Positions 1-4,518 of a DNA stretch of 6,264 bases are shown here, piece by piece. The stretch is taken from NCBI GenBank assembly GCA_030452775.1, contig JAKDLQ010000137.1, positions 1 through 6,264 on the forward strand. The letters run 5' to 3'. Under the pieces are notes generated by a model, which was not told the origin of the DNA, made no database searches, and was given only the letters and a program-made list of their open reading frames with translations. The position numbers were made by a program, and so were the translations under genes. How positions within the stretch are numbered: the first letter of the stretch is position 1; each line of letters begins with the position of its first letter. The stretch is from Micrococcales bacterium. Its GTDB lineage: Bacteria; Actinomycetota; Actinomycetes; Actinomycetales; Dermatophilaceae.

Positions 1-721
1 CGAACGCGAAGGCCGCAGCCACCACGCCGATCACGAGGATCGGCACCCACCACCCGACGAAGTGACCGGCCACCTGGACCTGCGCGGCGCCCCGGGTCAT
101 GTCCATGGCCCCGCTGAGGCCGGCGAGCCAGAGGATGGCCGCGGCCACGGCCAGCCCACAGCCGGCGAACCCCAGCGGCGGCAGGTCGTCATCGACATGG
201 TCTGCCAGCAGGAAGTACATTGCGAGCCCGATCGCGGCAGCCAATCCCCACAGCACGCCGACCAGGCTCAACCTCGCCTCCCCCGTGACGTCGAGCACGA
301 GAAGCAGCCCGAGGATCGAAAGGAGCACCCCGATGACGGTGAGCCGTCGGGGCCGGCGACTGTGGCGCAGCCACAGCCAACCGACCACGAGCACCGGCGC
401 GAGGTACTCCAGCAGCAGCGCCACGCCGATGGACACGTGCGTCACCGCGCTGAAGTAGGCGAACTGACAACCGGCCACCGCGAAGACTCCGAAGCCGACG
501 ATCGCCCCGGCGTTGCGACGCGCAGCGCTCCACCGCCCCCGCATGACGAAGGCGGTCGGCCCCAGAAGCACGAGCGCCCCGAGTGTGATCCGTAGAGTGA
601 CGACGATCCCGGGGGACCAGCCACCGAGCAGCAGCGCCTTGGCGAAGGCCCCGGACGTGCCGAAGGCCGCCGCCGATACCAACGCCACACCGACACCCTG
701 GAGCGGGTGGCGCTCGCGCAT
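1..721 (-). CDS. EamA/DMT-family membrane transporter, 3' end outside window
   Basis: Only the first 240 codons are present; the frame is still open at base 1. The protein is very hydrophobic, with about seven or eight apparent membrane helices (for example residues 8-28, 38-58, 72-92, 98-118, 127-145, 152-172, 184-202, 222-240). Residues 12-140 look like one complete EamA repeat, including the family-typical LLEYLAP stretch (103-109) with the helix-breaking Pro near the end of the repeat, and a second repeat begins near residue 152. Known members export small metabolites, often amino acids or nucleobases, from the cytoplasm; the substrate cannot be read from sequence. The ATG start (719-721) is supported by AGGA 8 nt upstream. 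It lies 128 nt downstream of the PAP2 gene on the same strand, but a strong hairpin and a possible promoter with a palindrome sit between them, so it is probably transcribed separately. Confidence 0.88.
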   Translation of the reverse strand, partial: MRERHPLQGVGVALVSAAAFGTSGAFAKALLLGGWSPGIVVTLRITLGALVLLGPTAFVMRGRWSAARRNAGAIVGFGVFAVAGCQFAYFSAVTHVSIGVALLLEYLAPVLVVGWLWLRHSRRPRRLTVIGVLLSILGLLLVLDVTGEARLSLVGVLWGLAAAIGLAMYFLLADHVDDDLPPLGFAGCGLAVAAAILWLAGLSGAMDMTRGAAQVQVAGHFVGWWVPILVIGVVAAAFAF

Positions 722-729
722 GCTGGACG

Positions 730-733
730 TCCT
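730..733 (-). promoter_or_regulatory. Ribosome binding site of the DMT transporter gene
   Basis: AGGA on the minus strand, 8 nt before the ATG at 721-719. It supports this Met as the start of the partial transporter gene. Confidence 0.55.
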
Positions 734-743
734 GTCAGGATCA

Positions 744-771
744 AAGATGACTACCCTCAGGACGGTAGCAA
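744..771 (-). promoter_or_regulatory. Possible promoter of the DMT transporter gene with a palindrome in the spacer
   Basis: Minus strand: a -35-like TTGCTA (771-766; 4 of 6 matches to TTGACA), a 16-nt spacer, and a weak -10-like CATCTT (749-744; 3 of 6 matches to TATAAT). The palindrome at 751-768 occupies most of the spacer. Transcription would begin near 737, giving a leader of about 16 nt that still holds the AGGA ribosome binding site. The hexamers are weak and this is inferred from spacing alone. Confidence 0.25.
751..768 (-). promoter_or_regulatory. 18-bp palindrome, candidate operator
   Basis: CTACC and GGTAG arms flank an 8-bp centre in which two further base pairs are symmetric, so seven of nine positions are complementary. 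It lies 30-47 nt upstream of the transporter ATG, between the possible -35 and -10 hexamers. This position suits a dimeric regulator (MerR-, TetR- or MarR-like). No regulator gene is visible in the window. Confidence 0.35.
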
Positions 772-786
772 TCCAGGAACTCAGGA

Positions 787-820
787 GGTGCTCGCGACCA
801 GTGACTGGACTGCGAGCACC
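787..820 (-). terminator. Strong hairpin after the PAP2 gene, probable terminator
   Basis: A perfect 9-bp inverted repeat (GGTGCTCGC at 787-795, GCGAGCACC at 812-820) encloses a second small stem, CCAG/CTGG at 798-801 and 805-808 with a TGA loop. It starts about 30 nt after the PAP2 stop codon and lies upstream of the DMT promoter region. There is no run of T on either side, as is usual for stem-only terminators in high-GC actinobacteria. Being symmetric, it could act on either strand. Confidence 0.55.
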
Positions 821-849
821 GCGCCGCTACGACCCACACCGACCGCCGG

Positions 850-1575
850 CTATCGCGCCCGCAAATCCGCGTCATGCAGCTGAGACGACGACTCGTCCAT
901 CCCAGCTCCTGCCCGCGGGAGGGCCCGCGAAGCGCCCCCGGGATCGGGTGGCCGAGCGGCGCCATCTCGCCGCGACGCCGCACCCACGACGCACGTGACT
1001 GCGGTGACGAGCAGCGCACTGCCGATCACGTCGAGGGGGCGGTGGGCTTGCCAGGTGACGTTGCCGAGCATGACGAGCAGCGCGACGAAGCCGAAGACCA
1101 CTCGGCCGAGCGCCCCAGGACGACGGAACCACAGGATCGCCACCGCCGTGAGCAGCGACAGCCCTGCTGCGGCATGGGTTGAGGGGTACCCGTTCCGATC
1201 GGTCACGGCCGACGCCACGCGGGGCAGCCATTCGGTCCGCAACGCATACGCAGCGATCACACTGATGACCGTGATGAGGACCGCCTCACCCACGGGCCTC
1301 CATCGGCGCAGCCACACCGCGCGCAGTGCGAGAGCGGAGGCGACGAGAGCCAACACGAGTGGTGTCAGAAGCCGACCTGCGAGCATGAGCCCTTGGCGCA
1401 CCGATATCGGCAGCGTCTCGACCAGGGACCTGTGCAGCGCCTCGTCGACCCATCGCCCACTCGCCGTGTGGATCCCCACGAGGTAGAGCAGTCCAAAGGC
1501 GAGCAGGCTCACGACTCCGACCCCGGCCAGGCGAGTCCGCGAGACCTGGCGCTGCCTCGACCATAGGTGCCTCAC
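850..1575 (-). CDS. PAP2-superfamily membrane phosphatase
   Basis: The predicted product has 241 residues and about six membrane helices (near 15-36, 64-87, 96-112, 136-150, 156-172 and 182-200). The PAP2 active site is recognisable: YPSTH at 130-134 is the second motif (usually PSGH, with PSTH a frequent variant), and WQAHRPLD at 175-182 carries the third-motif His178 and Asp182. The first motif (K-x6-RP) is degenerate; the nearest match is Arg113 to Arg119 just before motif two. Members dephosphorylate lipid phosphates such as phosphatidic acid or undecaprenyl pyrophosphate at the membrane; the substrate here is unknown. I chose the GTG at 1575 because GGTGAG lies just upstream, although only 3 nt away; the frame stays open to 1671 but the extra Arg/Gly-rich segment does not look like protein. 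The C-terminal ~40 residues are polar and probably disordered. It is 183 nt downstream of prs, beyond several hairpins. Confidence 0.8.
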   Translation of the reverse strand: MRHLWSRQRQVSRTRLAGVGVVSLLAFGLLYLVGIHTASGRWVDEALHRSLVETLPISVRQGLMLAGRLLTPLVLALVASALALRAVWLRRWRPVGEAVLITVISVIAAYALRTEWLPRVASAVTDRNGYPSTHAAAGLSLLTAVAILWFRRPGALGRVVFGFVALLVMLGNVTWQAHRPLDVIGSALLVTAVTCVVGAASRRDGAARPPDPGGASRALPRAGAGMDESSSQLHDADLRAR

Positions 1576-1616
1576 CCCCTCACCGTACCCATCCTCGGCG
1601 CCGGGCCGGGCGCGTT

Positions 1617-1638
1617 TGGTGTTGCCAGGACAACACCA
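1617..1638 (-). repeat. 8-bp inverted repeat (hairpin or operator) upstream of the PAP2 gene
   Basis: TGGTGTTG (1617-1624) and CAACACCA (1631-1638) are perfect complements around a 6-nt loop. On the minus strand the hairpin ends about 42 nt before the PAP2 GTG start. It could be part of the prs termination region, a leader structure of the PAP2 transcript, or an operator. Confidence 0.5.
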
Positions 1639-1672
1639 GCCGCGACCTGACCCGCGGCCCCTGGCAACCACC
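1618..1672 (-). repeat. Larger nested inverted repeat overlapping the hairpin at 1617-1638
   Basis: GTTGCCAGG (1621-1629) is perfectly complementary to CCTGGCAAC (1660-1668), and similarity continues outward as GGTG/CCACC with one extra base. Inside this stem, GCCGCG (1639-1644) pairs with CGCGGC (1653-1658). The 1621-1629 arm is also used by the small hairpin, so the two folds exclude each other. Function is unknown; termination after prs is the simplest reading. Confidence 0.45.
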
Positions 1673-1682
1673 GGGCGACGAT

Positions 1683-1743
1683 GCCGTATGCCGCTGCGCC
1701 TGACCCCTCCGTGCGACCAAGCGCGGGCACGGCGGCATACGGC
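1683..1743 (-). terminator. 12-bp stem after prs, built from dispersed-repeat arms; possible terminator
   Basis: GCCGTATGCCGC (1683-1694) and GCGGCATACGGC (1732-1743) are perfect complements 37 nt apart. A smaller inner pairing, CCGTGC (1709-1714) with GCACGG (1727-1732), could extend or compete with the fold. The structure starts 15 nt after the prs stop codon on the minus strand. There is no T-run. The loop is long for a classical terminator, so this may equally be an extragenic palindromic repeat. Confidence 0.5.
1723..1743 (-). repeat. Dispersed intergenic repeat, copy 1
   Basis: Read on the minus strand, this matches the plus strand at 4430-4450 in 20 of 21 positions, with the first 17 (GCCGTATGCCGCCGTGC) identical. 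It lies just after prs. A third, partial copy (first 12 bases) is at 1683-1694 in the opposite orientation. Confidence 0.6.
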
Positions 1744-1758
1744 AGGATGATGCCCGGC

Positions 1759-2739
1759 TCAGGCCTTGCCGTCGAAGAGGCTCGTGACCGACCCGTCCTC
1801 GAAGACCTCCCGGATCGCCCTCGACACGAGGGGGGCGATGGACAGCACCGTCAGCTTGTCGAAGCGCCGGTCCTCGGGGATGGGCAGCGTGTTGGTGACG
1901 ATGACCTCCTCGACCTTGCAGGCCCGCAGGCGGTCGACCGCCGGGCCGGAGAGGATCGCGTGCGTCGCCGCGATGATGACGGCGGTCGCGCCATCGTGCA
2001 GGAGCGCGTCCGCCGCCTTGGTGATCGTGCCTGCCGTGTCGATCATGTCGTCGACGAGGACGCAGACGCGGCCGGTGATCTCGCCGACCACGCGGTTGGC
2101 GACGACCTCGTTGGGCCGGCTGATGTCGCGGGTCTTGTGGATGAACGCCAAGGGCGCTCCGCCCAGGCGGTTGGACCAGTCCTCGGCGACCTTGATCCGG
2201 CCCGCATCCGGGGAGACGACCGCGAGCTCGAGGTGGCCGTATCTGTCCTTGACGCGCTCGGCGAGGATGGGCATGGCCATGAGGTGATCGACCGGGCCGT
2301 CGAAGAAGCCCTGGATCTGCGCGGTGTGCAGGTCGATCGCCATCAACCGGTCGGCGCCGGCGGTCTTGAACAGGTCGGCCATCAGCCGCGCGGAGATCGG
2401 CTCGCGCCCGCGGTGCTTCTTGTCCTGGCGGGCGTAGCCATAGAAGGGCAGCACGACCGTGATCCGCTTGGCCGACGCGCGTTTGAGCGCGTCGATCATG
2501 ATCAGCTGCTCCATGATCCACTCGTTGATCGGCGAGGTGTGGCTCTGGATGACGAAGGCGTCGCAGCCGCGCACCGACTCTTCGTAGCGGACGTAGATCT
2601 CGCCGTTGGCGAACTCGTATGCGGAGGTCGGGACCAGATCGGTGCCGAGCTGCTCGGCGACCTCTTGGGCGAGTTGTGGGTGGGCCCGCCCGGCGAAGAG
2701 CATGAGGTGATTCTCGGTGACGCCGTCGAGGCCGGTCAT
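1759..2739 (-). CDS. prs: Ribose-phosphate pyrophosphokinase (PRPP synthetase)
   Basis: The product has 326 residues, full length for a class I enzyme (EC 2.7.6.1), which transfers pyrophosphate from ATP to ribose-5-phosphate in the cytosol to give PRPP for purines, pyrimidines, His, Trp and NAD. The ATP/Mg-binding segment FANGEIYVRYEESVRG is at 43-58, RQDKKHRGREPISA at 104-117, and the DLHTAQIQGFF segment with the conserved His at 136-146. The flexible catalytic loop includes HKTR at 201-204, and the PRPP-binding VLVDDMIDTAGT is at 227-238. The C-terminus (EDGSVTSLFDGKA) is complete and typical of actinobacteria. The ATG overlaps the glmU stop codon (ATGA), and GAGG lies 7 nt upstream, so translation is probably coupled to glmU. 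The glmU-prs order is common in bacteria. No feature suggests loss of activity. Confidence 0.97.
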   Translation of the reverse strand: MTGLDGVTENHLMLFAGRAHPQLAQEVAEQLGTDLVPTSAYEFANGEIYVRYEESVRGCDAFVIQSHTSPINEWIMEQLIMIDALKRASAKRITVVLPFYGYARQDKKHRGREPISARLMADLFKTAGADRLMAIDLHTAQIQGFFDGPVDHLMAMPILAERVKDRYGHLELAVVSPDAGRIKVAEDWSNRLGGAPLAFIHKTRDISRPNEVVANRVVGEITGRVCVLVDDMIDTAGTITKAADALLHDGATAVIIAATHAILSGPAVDRLRACKVEEVIVTNTLPIPEDRRFDKLTVLSIAPLVSRAIREVFEDGSVTSLFDGKA

Positions 2740-4319
2740 GCGTCCGCCTCGGAGTCGGTAGCGTCGCTCGAGCCGGTCGGGCCAGCTGAGCGACCGGCGT
2801 CGGTCCGGCCGCTCAGCTCGTCGTTCTCCTTCACCGCCCCGCGCTCGCGGGCGAGGGCCGCCTCGGCGTGGGCAGCGTGCTCGATCGGGCTGTGCGCCTC
2901 CGCAGCCTGGGCGGCCTCGTCCGTCTTGGTGCCGGGGCGGCGCCGGTGCACCCAGCCGTCGATGTTGCGCTGCTGGGCCCGGGTCACGGCCAGCTGGCCC
3001 GGCGCGACGTCGCTGACGACCGCGGAACCGGCGGCCACGTAGGCGCCGGCGCCGATCGTGCGCGGCGCGACGATGACGCTGTTGCTCCCGACGAAGCTGT
3101 GCGCCCCGACGTCCGTGTGCTCCTTGGCGAGGCCGTCATAGTTGGCGAAGACGGTGCCCGCCCCGATGTTGGCTCCGGTGCCGATGCTCGCGTCGCCGCA
3201 GTAGGTCAGGTGCGGCACCTTGGCGTCCTGCTCGATGACGGCGTTCTTGGTCTCGACGAACGCGCCGATCTTGCCCCGGGCCCCGAGCCGCGTGCCGGGA
3301 CGCAGGTAGGAGAAGGGGCCGACGCTCGCCCCGTCACCGATCTGGGCCAGCTGCGCCTGGGTGCGCACGACACTGGCGCCGTCGCCGACCTCGACGTCCG
3401 TCAGGGTCGTGCCGGGGCCGATGACGCAGTCGCTGCCGATCGTCGTCGCGCCGAGGATCTGGGTGCCGGGGTGCACGATCGTGTCGCGCCCGATGCTCAC
3501 CTCGGAGTCGATCCAGGTGGCGGACGGGTCGATGACGATGGCACCCTCGCGCATCGCGCGCTCGACGGTGCGCCTGTTGAGCTCGGCGCCGAGCCGGGCC
3601 AGCTGTACCTTGTCGTTGACGCCTTCGGTCTGCCACCGGTCCGCCACAAGGTGGGCCTTGACGCGCTGTCCGCGGGAGTGGGCGATGGCCAGCACGTCGG
3701 TGAGGTACTTCTCGCCCTGGGCGTTGTCGGTGCCGACCTCGCTCAGCGCCGAGCGGAGGAACGCCGCGTCGAACGCGTAGATTCCCGTGTTGACCTCGGC
3801 GATCGCCCGCTGCTCGTCGGTGGCGTCCTTCTCCTCGACGATGGCCGTGACCCGCCCGTCAGCGCCACGCAGAATGCGGCGGAGCCCGGTCGGGTCGGGC
3901 ACGGTCGCGGTGACGAGCGTGACCGCGCCTCCCGAGTCCGCGTGCTCCTGGGCGAGGCCGGCCAGCGTCTGCCCGGTGAGCAGCGGGACATCGCCCATCG
4001 TCACAAGGACCGTGCCGGACACGTCACCGGGCAGCGCGTCGAGTGCGCACTCGACCGCGCGTCCGGTTCCTTTGATCTCGTCCTGGTCGACGATGAGGGC
4101 CTCGGGGTCGACGTCTGCCAGGTGCGCGGCCACCCGGTCGCGCTGGTGGCGCACGACGACCTCGAGATATTCCGGCTTCGCGCCACGTGCCGCGTCGAGC
4201 GCGTGGCCGAGCAGTGAACGCCCCCCGATCGTGTGCAGGACCTTCGGGATCGTCGACTTCATGCGGGTGCCCTCGCCCGCAGCGAGGACGATGACAGCGG
4301 TCAGCCGGCGGTTGGTCAC
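2736..4319 (-). CDS. glmU: Bifunctional GlmU: N-acetylglucosamine-1-P uridyltransferase / glucosamine-1-P acetyltransferase
   Basis: The product has 527 residues. Residues 8-230 form the uridyltransferase domain: LAAGEGTRMKS at 12-22 with PKVLH at 25-29, GTGRAVE at 84-90, MGDVPLL at 108-114 and VNTGIYAF at 177-184. Residues ~255-450 are hexapeptide repeats of a left-handed beta-helix with the acetyltransferase site: LRPGTRLG (339-346), His370, and GDASIGTGANIGAGTVFANYDG (375-396; conserved G, N and NYDG positions present). The enzyme makes UDP-GlcNAc for peptidoglycan from GlcN-1-P, acetyl-CoA and UTP. A polar, Ala/Glu/Ser-rich tail follows from about 458, probably disordered; such tails are common in actinobacterial GlmU. 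A TTG at 4328 is in frame but abuts the Shine-Dalgarno, so the GTG at 4319, 9 nt after AGGAGGAG, is the start. It is first in an operon with prs and diverges from the kinase gene. Confidence 0.96.
   Translation of the reverse strand: MTNRRLTAVIVLAAGEGTRMKSTIPKVLHTIGGRSLLGHALDAARGAKPEYLEVVVRHQRDRVAAHLADVDPEALIVDQDEIKGTGRAVECALDALPGDVSGTVLVTMGDVPLLTGQTLAGLAQEHADSGGAVTLVTATVPDPTGLRRILRGADGRVTAIVEEKDATDEQRAIAEVNTGIYAFDAAFLRSALSEVGTDNAQGEKYLTDVLAIAHSRGQRVKAHLVADRWQTEGVNDKVQLARLGAELNRRTVERAMREGAIVIDPSATWIDSEVSIGRDTIVHPGTQILGATTIGSDCVIGPGTTLTDVEVGDGASVVRTQAQLAQIGDGASVGPFSYLRPGTRLGARGKIGAFVETKNAVIEQDAKVPHLTYCGDASIGTGANIGAGTVFANYDGLAKEHTDVGAHSFVGSNSVIVAPRTIGAGAYVAAGSAVVSDVAPGQLAVTRAQQRNIDGWVHRRRPGTKTDEAAQAAEAHSPIEHAAHAEAALARERGAVKENDELSGRTDAGRSAGPTGSSDATDSEADA
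2747..2750 (-). promoter_or_regulatory. Ribosome binding site of prs inside glmU
   Basis: GAGG on the minus strand, 7 nt before the prs ATG, lies within the last codons of glmU. Together with the ATGA overlap it supports coupled translation and fixes the prs start. Confidence 0.5.
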
Positions 4320-4328
4320 GGGTGGCAA

Positions 4329-4336
4329 CTCCTCCT
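4329..4336 (-). promoter_or_regulatory. Ribosome binding site of glmU that decides its start
   Basis: AGGAGGAG on the minus strand is a near-ideal Shine-Dalgarno. It directly abuts the in-frame TTG at 4328 but is 9 nt from the GTG at 4319, so the GTG is the likely start. Confidence 0.75.
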
Positions 4337-4357
4337 GCTCGGATGGCGGTGCAACCC

Positions 4358-4370
4358 CGACGCAGCGTCG
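4358..4370 (-). repeat. 13-bp palindrome in the glmU leader
   Basis: CGACGC and GCGTCG arms flank a single central base. It lies 39-51 nt before the glmU GTG and, if the promoter at 4389-4415 is real, about 12 nt into the transcript. It could be an operator or a small RNA hairpin. Confidence 0.35.
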
Positions 4371-4388
4371 ATTTCAGGGCGCCCGGCC

Positions 4389-4415
4389 ATGCTAGCGGCC
4401 CCTGCCGCGTGTCCG
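4389..4415 (-). promoter_or_regulatory. Possible promoter of glmU-prs
   Basis: The -10-like hexamer TAGCAT (4394-4389, minus strand) is preceded by CGGACA (4415-4410), a 4-of-6 match to TTGACA but with a short 15-nt spacer. Transcription would begin near 4382 and give a leader of about 60 nt. The assignment rests on hexamer resemblance only. Confidence 0.3.
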
Positions 4416-4429
4416 CCCGTCCGCATCTG

Positions 4430-4450
4430 GCCGTATGCCGCCGTGCTCGC
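4430..4450 (+). repeat. Dispersed intergenic repeat, copy 2
   Basis: GCCGTATGCCGCCGTGC followed by TCGC matches, in 20 of 21 positions, the minus strand of 1723-1743. Bases just before it (CATCTG, against CATCCT at copy 1) are also similar. It lies between glmU and the kinase gene and has no partner arm beside it, so unlike copy 1 it does not form a long local stem. Confidence 0.6.
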
Positions 4451-4459
4451 TCCCCCGGC

Positions 4460-4472
4460 CCCTGCGCCAGGG
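4460..4472 (+). promoter_or_regulatory. Short palindrome upstream of the kinase promoter, possible operator
   Basis: CCCTG and CAGGG are separated by CGC, making a 13-bp dyad. It sits about 12 nt upstream of the possible -35 element of the kinase gene. Short GC-rich dyads arise easily by chance in this composition, so this is weak. Confidence 0.2.
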
Positions 4473-4483
4473 CATCGCCGGCC

Positions 4484-4518
4484 GGGACCTGCGGCGCCCG
4501 GTGAGTAGCATCGGGCCA
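4484..4518 (+). promoter_or_regulatory. Possible promoter of nanK-nanE giving a leaderless mRNA
   Basis: A -10-like TAGCAT is at 4506-4511, with a weak -35-like GGGACC at 4484-4489 and a 16-nt spacer. The predicted start point, 6-7 nt after the -10, is 4517-4518, which coincides with the A of the kinase ATG. There is no Shine-Dalgarno at normal distance (GGTGAG at 4500-4505 is 12 nt away). Leaderless transcripts are common in actinobacteria. Confidence 0.4.

Noticed and set aside
62..595. Plus-strand open frames opposite the DMT transporter
   Set aside because: The minus strand encodes a coherent multi-helix EamA protein over the same bases; the plus-strand products are polar low-complexity shadows.
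1576..1671. Extending the PAP2 gene to the upstream start at 1671
   Set aside because: The added 32 residues are Arg/Gly-rich, are read through the hairpin region, and have no ribosome binding site; the GTG at 1575 is preferred.
1681..3042. A 453-codon plus-strand open frame opposite prs
   Set aside because: It is antisense to a complete, clearly recognisable prs. Its predicted protein is low-complexity Asp/Val/Gly/Arg-rich, as expected from reading high-GC coding DNA backwards.
2868..4217. A 449-codon plus-strand open frame opposite glmU
   Set aside because: Same reasoning: an antisense shadow of glmU rich in Asp, Val, Gly and Arg, with no domain I recognise.
4320..4328. TTG start for glmU at 4328
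   Set aside because: The Shine-Dalgarno AGGAGGAG touches this codon, leaving no spacing; the GTG at 4319 is correctly placed.
4397..4465. Direct repeat GGCCCCTGC at 4397-4405 and 4457-4465
   Set aside because: Nine bases of very GC-rich sequence can recur by chance; the flanks do not match.
4320..4517. A tRNA gene or riboswitch between glmU and the kinase gene
   Set aside because: I looked for a cloverleaf and for glmS-type or other known riboswitch cores and saw none; the region holds only short dyads and the dispersed repeat.
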